Counted from the first letter of the stretch, positions 1 to 12,497 are shown. The stretch is 64,000 nucleotides of DNA from Clarkia xantiana subsp. parviflora (GCA_036873135.1 JAPTYO010000011.1:5564298-5628297); one strand, 5' to 3'. Notes: a model not told the origin generated them from the letters alone. Made by a program: numbers and translations.

Positions 1-77
1 CCTTAGTAAAAATATAATTCTCTCATCATTTTACTTATAAAAGGAGTTATATTTTCAATCTTAAATTTTCAAGGGGA

Positions 78-1239
78 ATGGCTTACCATGGTGAAGGCAG
101 TTCTTCTGGTTCAAGAAGAAGGATGAGTTTTGGCAATGAACTAGGAGATAATACCGTGCTCTACATGAATAACGTACACAGGGCTAGTTTTGTCCACACG
201 GACACGGTAAATTTTCTATTTTCTCTATAAATATAAATGTTTATATTGATACATAGATTAAATTAGATTGCGTAAATAGAGTACAATGCCAAATAAATAT
301 GTTATTGATACGAAAGTAGATGTTTTTTTTTTGTTAGAAATAAAAGTATTTTTATAATTTTGAAAAAAAAAATTGAAAATCGAAATTTAAAAAGAAGAAA
401 TTACTGAGTTTTGTTTTTAAATTTTGAAATTTGACAATTTCTTTATAAATGTCCAATTTAAAATTAGAAATCATAAATTAAAATTAATGTGCTTTAAAAT
501 GTAGAAAATTATTTTTGAAATTTTAGACTATTAATTAAAATTTTAATTAGAAATTTAAATAACAAATCAGCGATTTTAGATAGTTTGAAATTATTGTCGA
601 AATTATGTAAAAACAATTTCCAAATTGAAAAAAAAAAATGTTCATTATTGTCTTCCAGTTCCAATTAGTGTGTTATTAAATGTTAACCGTAATTACGAAA
701 TTTAATAGTTTTTTTTAATTTCTTATTTAAATACAAAATAAAAATATTTGGTTTTCCAATTTCGAAATTATATTAGAAGTTAAAAAAAATTCAAATTTAA
801 AAAGCAAACAGATTAGATTTTTTTTTTTAATCTCTATATTAAAAAATAAAATAAAAATATAAATTATGGTGCTATTAAATTTTGAAATTAATTACGAATT
901 TTCATGGTTTCTTATTAAATACGAGAAAAAATTTAAAATTATTGGGTTTTCAAATGTTCAAATTATTCTAGAAATAGTAAAAAAAAAATTCAAATTAAAA
1001 ATAATATTATTCATAAAATAGAGATTAAATGGTTATTTTTTTAAATTTCTACTTAAAAATAGATATTACTGTGCTATTAAGTGTAGACATAATTTACAAA
1101 AAATTTGAAAGTTTTTTATTTAAAATGTCGAATTTATAGCGTTTTCAAATAGGGTTTCTACGAGTTCTGTAGAAATAAAAAAAAAATACTAAACTCTCAA
1201 ATAAAATTAAAAACAGGATTTAAAAATAGAGATTAGATT

Positions 1240-1274
<35 letters not shown>

Positions 1275-3594
1275 TTTTGAATATAAAAACATAAATTAGA
1301 GTTTTATAATATATTAAAAGTATTTATGAAGTTTGATAGTATTTTTATATGTTGATTTTAAATAGAGAAATTAGAATTATGAAAAATAGATATTGGACAT
1401 TATTGAAGAAATATTTTTACATTGAAAAAACTTCGAAAATAAAATTGACGAATTAATTATTTTTAACTAATAACGAATAGTTTCATGTTGATAGATCGAG
1501 ACTCCGTGGCCCGAGTCACACTTTAGATGTGCAAAATTGTGGGAGATAGACGGACGAACTGCGGGGTTCGTCAACCGGGCGGGCTTTCTTGATGCAGGAT
1601 TGACATCTCGTATTGAGGTAGATGTTGGAATGATGCATGCTTTAGCGGAGAGGTGGCGACCAGAAACCCACAGTTTTCATCTTCCTACAGGTGAAATGAC
1701 GATTACTCTGAAGGATGTGGCGATGATCTTGGGGTTAAGGATAGATGGTCCGCCGATATCAGACCATTACAGAGATGGAATTGTATTAGATCCCGAAGTT
1801 TCAGTTGCGGGATTTATGAAAAATCACACTCTATCTCTTTTCCAGCGTTTGTTTGGTGAACAACCGCCTACCAACGAATTAATCAAAGGGACGTGTGATC
1901 TCAAGTGCAGCTGGTTGAAGAACACTTTCTTGAAAGAAAAAAACCATCCTCAGTTCTTAACAGACGATGATGAAGAAGCAGAAAAGAGAGCAAGAGCGTA
2001 TATATTGTGTCTCTTAGGGACAGTTTTATTCGCAGACTCTAACGGATCGTTGGTGCCACTGCAATATTTATATTTTATCGTAGATCTGGACGTGTGCAGT
2101 CTATACAGTTGGGGTTCTGCTGTATTGAGCCACTTGTACAGGGGATTGTGCAAGTGGACTTGTAAAAAGTCAGCGACCAACATCGGCGGTTGTGGTGTGC
2201 TAGTACAGGTATTGAAATGCATTATTAATATTATTAATTACTTATATTATGTAATGGCATTTATCTCATATATAGGTGTGGTGTTGGACATATCTCGCGC
2301 TTGGTAGACCCACGTGCTTTGGTCATGTTGAGGCTGGTCGTGCTGTCGGTTGTTGGTGGAGAGAGAAAAAGAGTTCAAAGAAAACTGTCCAATCTCGTAC
2401 TAGGTGGTTTTACCGAGATGAACTTAAGATATTGAAGAACTCTGCGGTATTAAACTTAAATAATCGATCATTAGAATGACATATTATATTTATAGTTAAT
2501 ATGTTGACTCTAATATTGTTATAACACAGGTTACTTGGAACCCATGGACCGCGGAAGTTGCATCAATAATGCCACAAATTGCCAGAGAAGGTTGGGAATT
2601 GGCATACTTACAACTACCTCTGATCCACTTTAACTCTGTTGAATATCAACTGCCACAACGAGTGTATAAGCAGTTAGGCTTTAGATTTTATACCCCGAGG
2701 TGTTCCCTGATCGACAATTATGGGATAGCCTCCACTCGTGTGCGGTATGGCAGAAGTCACCGGCAACACCGTGGCATGTTACCCATGAGGAGTACATATT
2801 GTTGTGGAACAACCGCAATGATCGTGATATGTATCCTATCCCTGAGCCCGAATGTGTGAGGTCGAAAGAATATTTCAAGTGGTATCGTCGTATTACAACT
2901 TATTTAGCTAAAGATCAACCAGAAGTTGAAGTTGAAGCTGAAGAAGTTGAAGAACAACGACCATTGCATGTTCGCCCTTCGCAGGGGTATCTCGGTCAAC
3001 ACGGTGACATGATAAGCTACATGGTAAGACAAGTGAAATATATCTTTATAAGTCTACAATTAACTCATTCGAATAACCACTATTACGTGAATTGTTGAAC
3101 AGGCGCGTGGCTACAGTCTCATGTATAAACAGATAAGAAAATTGATGCATGACAATGGCCCTCCTAAGGAACGTTACAAAAAAATGATGGACATCACAAC
3201 TCATTGCTTGACTGTTTCTGGGCAACATGGCATGCTCAATATACTTGAAGATGGAGAGATGTCTGACTGTAGCATCGAGGAGGAACGTGAAGACGCACAA
3301 GAAATGGATATACTTGATTCCCAACCTCCAATGGCTAGTCAGTTTTCACAACCAGGATTTGTACAAGATAGGGTCGCCATGTCACAGTCTGCAAGGCCCG
3401 GCCCATTTCCTGGGCCTTATACACCACCAGCTGAGCCTTATCCAACACCAGTCGGTCCTTATCCACCACTGCGTGGGTCTATTTCTTCACAGCCTGGGCC
3501 TCTCCAAGCACCGTCTGGGCAGTTCCCACCTTCTTATTACGGCTATTACAACCCGTATATTGGGTATCAACCACCTCCCGGTGGGGGGAACTAA
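78..3594 (+). pseudogene. Plant mobile domain (PMD/MAIN-like) gene, five exons, one frameshift
   Basis: The deduced exons are 78-206, 1495-2208, 2276-2446, 2530-3023 and 3103-3594. All four introns are phase 0 with GT-AG borders. Intron 1 (207-1494) is 1.3 kb of very AT-rich DNA with nothing else visible. Exon 2 carries the typical PMD core (AGF near its start, then ERWRPETHSFHLP and TLKDVAMILGL). Exons 3-4 continue the family pattern (LALGRP, YRDEL, TWNPW, RVYKQLGF). The C-terminus is a Pro/Tyr/Gly-rich tail. Family knowledge: PMD proteins (MAIN, MAIL1; long-form PP7 homologues) are nuclear and linked to silencing and genome stability, and many copies travel inside transposons. In exon 4 near 2690 the frame shifts by one base (…GFRFYTP to PEVFPDRQLW…), and the conserved sequence continues in the new frame. 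This suggests a recent lesion or a sequence error. No phosphatase domain is present. Confidence 0.78.
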
Positions 3595-3858
3595 ACGTTA
3601 TTATAATGTTATTTTGATATTTCTTTTTGGATGATTGAAACACAAGAATGCCTTTTTTTTTTTTTTTTGCGATAGACGTTTTGTGATAATATTATATTTT
3701 CTACTGACCAAATATTAATGTAGTTACTAGTTAGTTCACGGTTAGATTAGGTAAGTAATGAACTAAGATTTATCACTTATTATCTATATTATGTGTCATA
3801 GCGAAACAAAATGTAAAACATTTTCCTATATGTAGAATATAAACCGAATTAGAAGCGT

Positions 3859-5170
3859 CGTATAAATTCTACGGCACTCTAAATTCAGATCCGTTTGCAG
3901 AATTGGACTTCCCTAATAACTAATAATTTTTACTAATTTTTTAAAATTTTTCTAAAAATTCGACATTTGGCCCGAACACTGCGTTTTAAGGGGGTCGAAC
4001 ACCCTTCGGTGCGGAAAACCCTAAATTTTGAAATTCTCAAAAAAAATTGAAAAATTTACATACTGTTAATTGTATAATAAATTCAATAATTCTCGAGTTT
4101 CATTGCATTTGGAGTTGTAAATAAGCGGTAGTCCTAAATCAAATTTTTGACGTTAATTTGTGTTTTTTTTTTAAAACTTTGACAAGCTCGTATAAATTCT
4201 ACGTCACTCTAAATTCAGATCCGTTTGCAGAATTGGACTTCCCTAATAACTAATAATTTTTACTAATTTTTTAAAATTTTTCTAAAAATTCGACATTTGG
4301 CCCAAACACTGCGTTTTAAGGGGGTCGAACACCCTTCGGTGCGGAAACCCTAAATTTTGAAATTCTCAAAAAAATTTGAAAAATTTACATACTGTTAATT
4401 GAATAATAAATTCAATAATTCTCGAGTTTCATTGCATTTGGAGTTGTAAATAAGCGGTAGTCCTAAATCAAATTTCAGACGTTAATTTGTGTTTTTTTTA
4501 AACTTTGACAAGCTCGTATAAATTCTACGGCACTCTAAATTCAGATCTGTTTGCAGAATTGGACTTCCCTAATAACTAATAATTTGTGCTAAATTTTTAA
4601 AATTTTTCTAAAAATTCGACATTTGGCCCGAACACTGCGTTTTAAGGGGGTCGAACACCCTTCGGTGCGGAAAACCCTAAATTTTGAAATTCTCAAAAAA
4701 AATTGAAAAATTTACATACTGTTAATTGTATAATAAATTCAATAATTCTCGAGTTTCATTGCATTTGGAGTTGTAAATAAGCGGTAGTCCTAAATCAAAT
4801 TTTTGACGTTAATTTGTGTTTTTTTTTTAAAACTTTGACAAGCTCGTATAAATTCTACGTCACTCTAAATTCAGATCCGTTTGCAGAATTGGACTTCCTT
4901 AATAACTAATAATTTTTACTAATTTTTAAAAAAATTTCTAAAAATTCGACATTTGGCCCGAACACTGCGTTTTAAGGGGTCGAACACCCTTCGGTGCGGA
5001 AACCCTAAATTTTGAAATTCTCAAAAAAATTTGAAAAATTTACATACTGTTAATTGAATAATAAATTCAATAATTCTCGAGTTTCATTGCATTTGGAGTT
5101 GTAAATAAGCGGTAGTCCTAAATCAAATTTCAGACGTTAATTTGTGTTTTTTTTAAACTTTGACAAGCTC
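3859..5170. repeat. Tandem satellite, 4 copies of ~328 bp arranged as two dimers
   Basis: Four head-to-tail units begin at 3859, 4189, 4515 and 4845, with lengths of about 330, 326, 330 and 325 bp. Each starts with CGTATAAATTCTAC and contains a GC-richer block (GGGGTCGAACACCCTTCGG). Units 1 and 3 share variants (ACGGCAC, GGAAAACCC, ATTGTATAA, TTTTTGACG). Units 2 and 4 share the alternatives (ACGTCAC, GGAAACCC, ATTGAATAA, TTTCAGACG). The array is therefore a duplicated ~656 bp A-B dimer. No coding capacity is seen. Confidence 0.95.
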
Positions 5171-5194
5171 GTACAGATTTTTAATATAATTTAA

Positions 5195-5660
5195 TTTACA
5201 AAATTTGTTTTTGTTAAATAAATTAAAATTTCTACTTTATTTCAGTACAAACAAAAATTATCATATTTTTTTAAACATAATAGTTGTACTATATATATCA
5301 TTTTTTTATTCACATACTATATACGTGAAAATTCTAATTTTCAGAATACAAAACAAATAAACAAAAATTAATTTTTGTTACTTACATTATAATTTCTACA
5401 TTATTTCATCACAATAAAAATGTCATCATATCCTATTATTTTTTTTTTATTTCACATAATAGCTGTAATATATACATCATTATAATCTATATATGTGAAA
5501 ATCCTGATTTTCAAAATTTAAACAAAAATCATACAAAATTACGTTTTCTTAATTACATTATAATTTCTACACTAGTTCAGCACAAAAATAATTATCATAA
5601 TCTCTTATTTTTATATCTTACATAATAGTTGTACTATACATATCATTATAATCAGAATAC
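5195..5660. repeat. Degenerate ~165 bp tandem repeat, about three copies
   Basis: A motif of the form AATTTCTAC, TTCAGCACAAA, TTATCATA, CATAATAGTTGTACTATA, TATCATTATAATC recurs with anchors near 5227, 5391 and 5559, so the spacing is about 165 bp. The copies are clearly diverged. The block directly follows the 328 bp satellite and is very AT-rich. Confidence 0.7.
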
Positions 5661-5928
5661 TTAGTAAAAAAATAACAGTATGTTACCTCTCTTTTGATAT
5701 ACAACTTCTGCTATGTCACAACGTACTCAAATGAGTTGGCATTCCTGAAAATCCAAAAAGCATATATTGTAGCATTATAACAACATATATTAACTATAAA
5801 AAATCTAAATTTTATAAGCTTACATTACTTTACCTTAGTTTGAAACAAGAAGAAACAATACAAAGGAAATATAAATTTTAAGATTGTAGAAGGGAGTACA
5901 AATATATAGGCTAAGGGTTCAAAAAATC

Positions 5929-6258
5929 GGACCAGCTGCTGGTCCGGTTTTGACCGGCAGCTGGTCCGGTTTGACCGGCAGCCGGTCAAAATGACCAGCC
6001 TGTCCCGCTGGTAATACCAGCGGGACGGGGAACCCGACAAAACGGGTTCCCCTAGGCGCAGGCGCGCATGCCTGCGCCTAGGGAACCCGTTTTGTCGGGT
6101 TCCCGTCCCGCTGGTATTACCAGCGGGACAGGAGCCACGCGGGATGACAGATCATCCCGCGTGGCAGTCAGCGGGACAGGTCATGTCCCGCTGACCGTCC
6201 CGCTATTATCAGCGGGACGGGGCATTTTCATAAATGCCCCATTCCGAGGGGCATTTTT
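5929..6258. repeat. GC-rich cluster of adjoining perfect hairpins
   Basis: Inverted repeats follow one another almost without gaps. 5929-5945 has an 8 bp stem. 6002-6128 is a 127 bp inverted repeat with only two 1-base indels, and itself contains the 25 bp palindromic motif GTCCCGCTGGT-AAT-ACCAGCGGGAC at both ends. 6134-6165 has a 14 bp stem and 4-base loop. 6168-6194 has an 11 bp stem, 6197-6218 an 8 bp stem, and 6219-6240 a 9 bp stem. GGGGCATTT recurs at 6248. The GGTCCGG/GACCGG and GCGGGAC words repeat throughout. Short open frames on both strands here are by-products of the palindromes. Nothing resembling a transposase or a target-site duplication was found. Confidence 0.9.
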
Positions 6259-6299
6259 CGAATTAGAACTTCGCAGGGGGGCAGATTCATAAATTTTCC

Positions 6300-7499
6300 G
6301 ATTTTACATAGCATCCCTTAAAAGTGAGGTCCATATGTTTTTACATAACACATTTCTTAAATATAATGAATGTACTATGTATGACACCTCATTGCTTAAA
6401 TTATTTTTTCCATAAATAATCACATTAAATATTCATCTTATTTACACAAACTCACATTCAATATCCGCATAAATAATAACCACTTCATTGAAATCGTCTA
6501 TGAAAAGTTTCATAGTTACTCGAGTTCTATCCTATGTTGTAATATTCATTTTTTATGGATGAGTTCGTCAAACTTGTGAATATATCAACGAAATTGAATT
6601 ATGAAGAACTTATTGAATCATATAATGTAGGATTTAAACAAACTTTAAATATGAGACAAAATGCAATTATATATATATAATAATATTTCGAATTGTAATA
6701 AATAAATAGCAATGTGACATTTTAAATTACAATTAATGCAAAATACTTTTTAAGTTGATTGTTGAGATCTATATATAATATAATTCTAAAAGAAGTTACA
6801 ATATCATTACAAGTAAGTTTTTTGAACAACTTTATCTTTCATATTTGTCAAAATAACTACATTTCATTGGTCCACCTCAATCTTTTGATAAGTTACATGA
6901 ATATTATAATAATCACTCTTCCACATGGAGCTCTAAAATGAAGGCAACACTCCTCATTCACTCTTAATATCCGTTTTATTAACAAATATATCAAATTAAG
7001 TTTTACATCCTAACATACAAAACTCAAAATTTGCACCCCTATAAAGTTACAATCTTTACATCCTAACATGAAAAAACTCAAATTTTGCATCCCTATAAAA
7101 GTTACAATCGCACACTTTCATATCAAAATTAGTTTCAATTGCACTTTTTTTTTAGAACATGAGATTTTTTTTATAATAAAAATGAAACATAAGACACTAT
7201 TATATATAGATAGTTAGAATATTAATATAGAATACTAATAAAATGATTATTTTAAACCTATATAACATAATAATAATAATAATACAATAAAATAAAATAA
7301 ATATATAATTACATAAGTATAATTTAGTTTTACAAATTTTAATATATAATTAAAAAACACATGAACAAGATGATTAAATCTATAAAAGAATAATAAAATA
7401 AAATATCATTTTGAGCATCAATATATACAAATGATACAATATATTGGTCCATATTATTTATAGTCTCTCCTACTAATTATATGGAATTGAACATGTAAA
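6300..7499. other. AT-rich intergenic stretch without recognisable gene
   Basis: I see no coding signal. The only structure is a short tandem duplication of about 57 bp at roughly 7005-7115 (ACATCCTAACAT… CCTATAAA.GTTACAATC twice), plus homopolymer and (TAA)n runs. Confidence 0.6.
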
Positions 7500-7633
7500 T
7501 CTAATATCTAATATCTAATATATATACTAATCCTGATGGTTTAGCCATGAGAGTTAATCTCAGCTCGCCACATCAACACAACCAACAAATAAGAGATTGA
7601 CACATCTCTTTTACCATCCGTTACAACTGGAAA

Positions 7634-9287
7634 TCTAATCTAATCTAATCTAATATCTAATCTAATCTAATCTAATCTAATATCTAATCTATCTAATATA
7701 TATATACTAATCCTGATGGTTTAGCCATGAGAGTTAATCTCAGCTCGCCACATCAACACAACCAACAAATAAGAGATTGACACATCTCTTTTACCATCCG
7801 TTACAACTGGAAAAAAAAAAAATCAATTCAATCATATCTCTCTCTCTTCTTTTGTTTTGTAGCTAAAGCCTAAAGCGGATGGTCTTAGTTTCTTAGACTG
7901 ACACATCACCGCATTATTATATACACTAACTCTAATATAATCAGAAATTTATTCTCTCAGTAATTGATCATTAATCAAAATCAGTGAGAATATGAAAGGT
8001 TCAGCCTCTTAATCTTCACAGCTGACTGTTAGTATTCTTCATCATTAATAGTCATTTTCATCATGCTTCAAAATCTATATATACAGAAGAAAATTATTAT
8101 AGCGACAGTAGAATGGTACTATGGAAAAGAATATGAACCATTTAAATTAGAGTTTTGATCCACCTAAAAGTTGAGGCAGTCAGATCGCCACCTGAGCTGT
8201 GGATGATCTTCAGATTTGATTTCGAAATTGTACATCTAACTATCGGCGGCCAGATCTGCGACAGGGCCTACCAAGGGACTCAACCACCAGCATAGCGGAA
8301 AATGGGTATTGGAGATTCAGGAGCGATGCGCAACAGGATCTAGCTGGGGATATTTCAAACACTTGAATGGCGGCTGTCGCATACGATATTGCTCTTCCGC
8401 TCAAAGGACTCACATGCTGGCCCCGTCTCTTCCTGTCCTGTATCTATCTATGCCAGAGATATCCAAGCCGTGAAGGCGAGTGAATCAGCTGCCGCCGAGA
8501 TACAAGGCTCCCTTGATCTCTATGTCACGTCTGTCCCGAGCGCAATAATTTGGCGAGTAGCCAATGCCAAACCCGTCTCTGTTCCTTCGAATGAAAGTGA
8601 TGGTGAGTGGAGCGACTTGGAAGATAAGTTTTGAAACTTAAAGCCCTAACATGACTGAGCCACTCAGTATGGGAATTTTCATTTGGATCATTCTAGACCT
8701 GCTCTACGGGTCGATAATGTGAGTCCGGCACCAAAAAGCACATTTTGTTCTCCAGCCCAGTAGTTTTCGTTAAAACTAGCTGCTTTTTATAATGACAACA
8801 TTATTATTATATGTAATATTTATAGATTTGTATATTGTCGCTATTTAGTATTTACAGATATTATATAAAATAATAAGGTTTTTAATATATGTATGTATAT
8901 AAATGTGATTTGTATAGAAATTATACATGATTTGGTTATAATCATAAACCTAAACGCTAAAATTGTTTATATATATTGTTCGGTATTCACACGCTTTGTA
9001 TACATACACAATATAAACTCTATAAGTATAAACAAAATAATGTGTGTACATATATATAAATACATTAACACAGTATAAACATAATCGTGAAAATTTTAAA
9101 GATTATATATTTGATTTAGTTATATAGAGAAACTATGACTAGACAAAACACTGTTGATCAGAGAATTTCTGAGGTCCAATATATTTAGATATTATTATAT
9201 ATATCGATAGATTATATAGTTTGTCGTCAATAAATAAATAAAAAAAATTGAATCTTCACAAAAAAAAATAACTTCATATAATAATAC

Positions 9288-9324
<37 letters not shown>

Positions 9325-9366
9325 TATAATATCTCACCCCGCGCTGGGCGCGGGGAAAGCACCTAG
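7634..9366 (+). mobile_element. Non-autonomous Helitron nested in the first (1.73 kb)
   Basis: It starts TCTAATCTAATC… directly after A7633 and repeats the same 5' block as the outer element (7516-7630 against about 7697-7810). It ends with hairpin CCCCGCGC-TGG-GCGCGGGG (9337-9355), then AAAGCACCTAG, with T9367 outside. The host A|T is the site inside the outer Helitron, just after its 5' block. A (TCTAA)n microsatellite lies at its start. The interior 8150-8640 has higher GC and may be captured gene sequence. Confidence 0.78.
8150..8640 (+). pseudogene. Possible captured gene fragment inside Helitron
   Basis: This block is noticeably more GC-rich than the surrounding Helitron and contains an 81-codon open frame at 8389-8634 ending in an acidic tail (ESDGEWSDLEDKF). 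No family is recognised. Helitrons often carry host exon fragments, which is the reason to suspect capture here. The first in-frame ATG-like start is not convincing and no splice structure could be established. Confidence 0.3.
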
Positions 9367-11760
9367 TAACTCTTTAATTTTAGATGGCCTGCAAATATAG
9401 AATCAATTTATTTTTCACAAAATTTTGAAATAAAAAACACATTTTACATTATTATTTTCAGCTAATCAAATTGCCTACAATCAAGAACACCACGGAAGCA
9501 AATGAAAAATAAATATAATTAACTTCAACTTTATACATTTTAAAAAAATTCAATATACATCTAATTGTTTACTTCGTATAGATTAATAAGAAAATTAAAA
9601 TATTTCAAACCATACAAATAAACCTGGTGTAAAAAAATCAAATTTGACTATGCTAAAAATATTGGTAATAACAATACAATAATTATATAATTTAAAACAT
9701 TTCATAATGAATATTAGAACAGAAATAATCCAAAAAGTCTATAAAGGAAACACATTGTTATGACATTTTTTTATAATAAAATATAATAGATTTTTAAATA
9801 AAATATACACCCAATAAAAATAAATCTCAAAATGATAGGAGATAAAAAGAGCAAACGTCAGCGTGGAAAAGATCGACATAGGAGCACGTCATAGGTATAA
9901 ATCGTCATCAAAGCCATCACTATATTGCAGTCGTTCCTCGCAAAGAATATCGTATTCCCTCATCATCACACAATATCAGTGCATACTTCTACCTCCTCTC
10001 ACTTATCATTTTCTCTTTTAGTCTCCATTTTGTGGTCTTTTATATGGTAGCAAAAAGTTTACCATATACATTATTGCATTCAAAATAAATCATCATAGTG
10101 GAAAAAAAAATAATCCTCATAAATGACAAAAAATATATATCATAAGTTACATTCCATTTCGAATCTTGCGTTTACTCATGTAAATATTCTCACATTCATG
10201 TCATGATATTTTCCTATAGAATCCTTCGTATCTTATATACTTTCTATTTATACATATATTCTACCATTCAATGTCATGATTACATTTTTATTTTACAAAT
10301 CCAACGTCATCTTCTTCCAAAACTGCCTACCATTTTTCCATTTATTTTTTCATCAAATATTTGAGTGAATATAATCATCTTTTACTATCATGGATAATAT
10401 TTTTAAGATAGACTAGAATGGTGATTTCGTAAATCATTAATTGCTTCTTGCATATCACAAATTGGAGAGTTTACTAATTTAACAATTAAAATTTATTAGT
10501 TTAAAAAAAAAGATAAACCTGTTTTCTTAATTGAAAAAAGTAAAAAAAAAAAACTATGATATATTTTTTTTAATAAAAGTAAAACACAAAATATTAGCTT
10601 TTTTTCTTTAAGAAAAATTGTTCTTAATATTTAAGATTTTTTTAATATTTTTCTTTAGAAACAAATTAAAAATCATATTATGATCTTTTAAATAAAAATA
10701 ATTATGGATACTTTTGCTTCTTTTTTTGTTTAACAATATAACCTAAGGGTGAAGTTGAAATAATCATAAGAAATCAATGTAAGGCTTATGAACAGAACTT
10801 CCATACTAAAAAATATATTTCTATCAAATCATGCAAAGTCCATTCATGCCTCTTGCCGAATGATTTACCCATGTACACTCATATACTTTTTTTTTTAATC
10901 CCTTATTTTTTGCTTATGATGACGTGCCAATTGAATATTATAGAAAAATATTCATTAACAAATATATGTTGGTCACGAATCGGGTCACATATCTTATATT
11001 TGTATAGATACATAAAGACGTCGTTACTATTTATTATTCCTTCATCGAACTTATACATCATTCGGTCTTGGAGAATACTTTTACATAAACAGATGTGTCA
11101 CTTGTGTTTGAGATAGTTATTGTATCAATAATATGATAAATTTTGAAGCAACTATATATTTATATAACAATTTAACCTCTATAAGTTAGTTTAACTCAGT
11201 CACGGTATAAAGACACCATAGAAGAGTGACAATATCCATTCTTCTACAAGATATAAATAATCATATCGTTTTTAGAAAGACAAGATAATGTAGATTCCAA
11301 TAGTTTGTAAAATACTTCATTGATTTTAGATATTGTCCAACATAAAATAAAAATATATACTAATTATATTATATGCATATACACTTACCTTCTAAAACTA
11401 GCAAACTGGTAAAAAATTCATAAAAATATATATTTCTTATATTTATATTCGCTCTCACTAATGATGATATCTAATGATGATCGAACATTTAGAAAAAAAA
11501 ATGGTTGTAAATGAGAACGTGTGTGTTTATATAATGACGCTTATGTTTCACATAACGAGATAATTATGAATGTATAAAAAATATATATAAGATTTGAAAA
11601 TTAACAATATAATGATAATTTTATAATATAAAGTATTAACCGCGCAATGCGCGGGTGAACTAACTAGTTTAATAATAAATCTCAACAATCAACTTAACAT
11701 AGTGGACGTCGGAGGAGAGATGGTCGGGAATGGATCTGCAAATCAGTTGAAATACAATAT

Positions 11761-12478
11761 TGATGGGCCCCGGCGAAGGCCGTTAGGCCCCTTAACGATT
11801 GGCAAACGGCGACTAGGCCTGGTGAGCTAGGAGCTGGGCTGCTGGAAGGCTAAGGGCTCCGACGGAAGGAGGCCCCGACATTGAATGGCCCCGAGCAAGT
11901 ATGGCTCCGATAGGGAAGAGCCCCGAAGATATCGGACCTGGACGTAGTCGGTCCCGATATGGGAGTTGACACCACTCCCCGACACCGAATCCTCAACGAT
12001 GTAACTTGGGAGTCTCCGATAATGATCGAGACTCGCCAGTAAGAGCACAATCCCGGAAATCTCGCCATGATTACAGTAGTGGTATAATGGGCGAGATATG
12101 TGGGATACGAATAACTGTACAAGATACGTAGCAAGATATACGGCGAGATATGTGGGATAGTGGATCACAATCCAACCGCCTAATCAGGTAACTGGGATAG
12201 CCTTTCCTCTATAAAAGGAGGGAAGTTATTCCAGATTAGGGTTACGTTTTACATACACAAAATACGGCTTGCTCGCCTTGTTGACTGCCATACTTACGTT
12301 AAGCATCGGAGAGGGATTCTGGGCCACTGCCCTCTACTCCCCTCTTGCAGGATTGCGTGGAGCAAAGGAGCTAGGATTGCCGTCAAAGTCCGTACCGGAG
12401 TTCCACCGTGATCCAACATTAGCAAAGGAGCTAGGATTGCCGTCAAAGTCCGTACCGGAGTTCCACCGTGATCCAACA
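11761..12478 (+). repeat. 5' LTR of Tat-type element
   Basis: It begins TGATGGGCCCCGG and ends ATCCAACA. A TATA box lies at about 12210 (CTCTATAAAAGGA), giving a transcription start in the region just downstream. The last part holds a perfect 60 bp direct duplication (12361-12420 and 12421-12480) that runs 2 bases past the LTR end into the primer site. Confidence 0.95.
12210..12217 (+). promoter_or_regulatory. TATA box of the 5' LTR promoter
   Basis: TATAAAAG in a locally GC-richer LTR, about 270 bp before the LTR end. The same box occurs at 22624 in the 3' LTR. Confidence 0.6.
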
Positions 12479-12479
12479 T

Positions 12480-12497
12480 TGGCGCCGTCTGTGGGAA
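12480..12497 (+). other. Primer binding site of Tat-type element
   Basis: TGGCGCCGTCTGTGGGAA follows the LTR end after one or two bases. TGGCGCC complements a tRNA 3' end …GGCGCCA, as in tRNA-Asp, the usual primer in this group. The match is good only over about the first 10 bases. Confidence 0.75.

Larger units (their letters stand above)
7500..11667 (+). mobile_element. Non-autonomous Helitron (outer), interrupted by a second Helitron
   Basis: The 5' end is TC-initiated (TCTAATATCTAATATCTAA…) after an A at 7499, followed by a ~110 bp block (ACTAATCCTGATGG… to TTACAACTGG). The 3' end has a 6 bp-stem hairpin CCGCGC-AAT-GCGCGG at 11640-11654, and CTAG at 11664-11667 followed by T. These are the known Helitron hallmarks: TC…hairpin…CTRR, insertion between A and T, no target duplication. 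No Rep/helicase frame is present, so movement would depend on an autonomous partner. The interior 9367-11639 is AT-rich with no gene seen. The inner Helitron splits this element at 7633/9367. Confidence 0.75.

Noticed and set aside
5825..6292. Open frames of 71 and 74 codons on opposite strands
   Set aside because: They translate the hairpin cluster and resemble each other only because the DNA is palindromic.
11827..12168. 113-codon minus-strand frame, repeated at 22241-22582
   Set aside because: It lies within the LTRs and is duplicated only because the LTRs are. No family is recognised.
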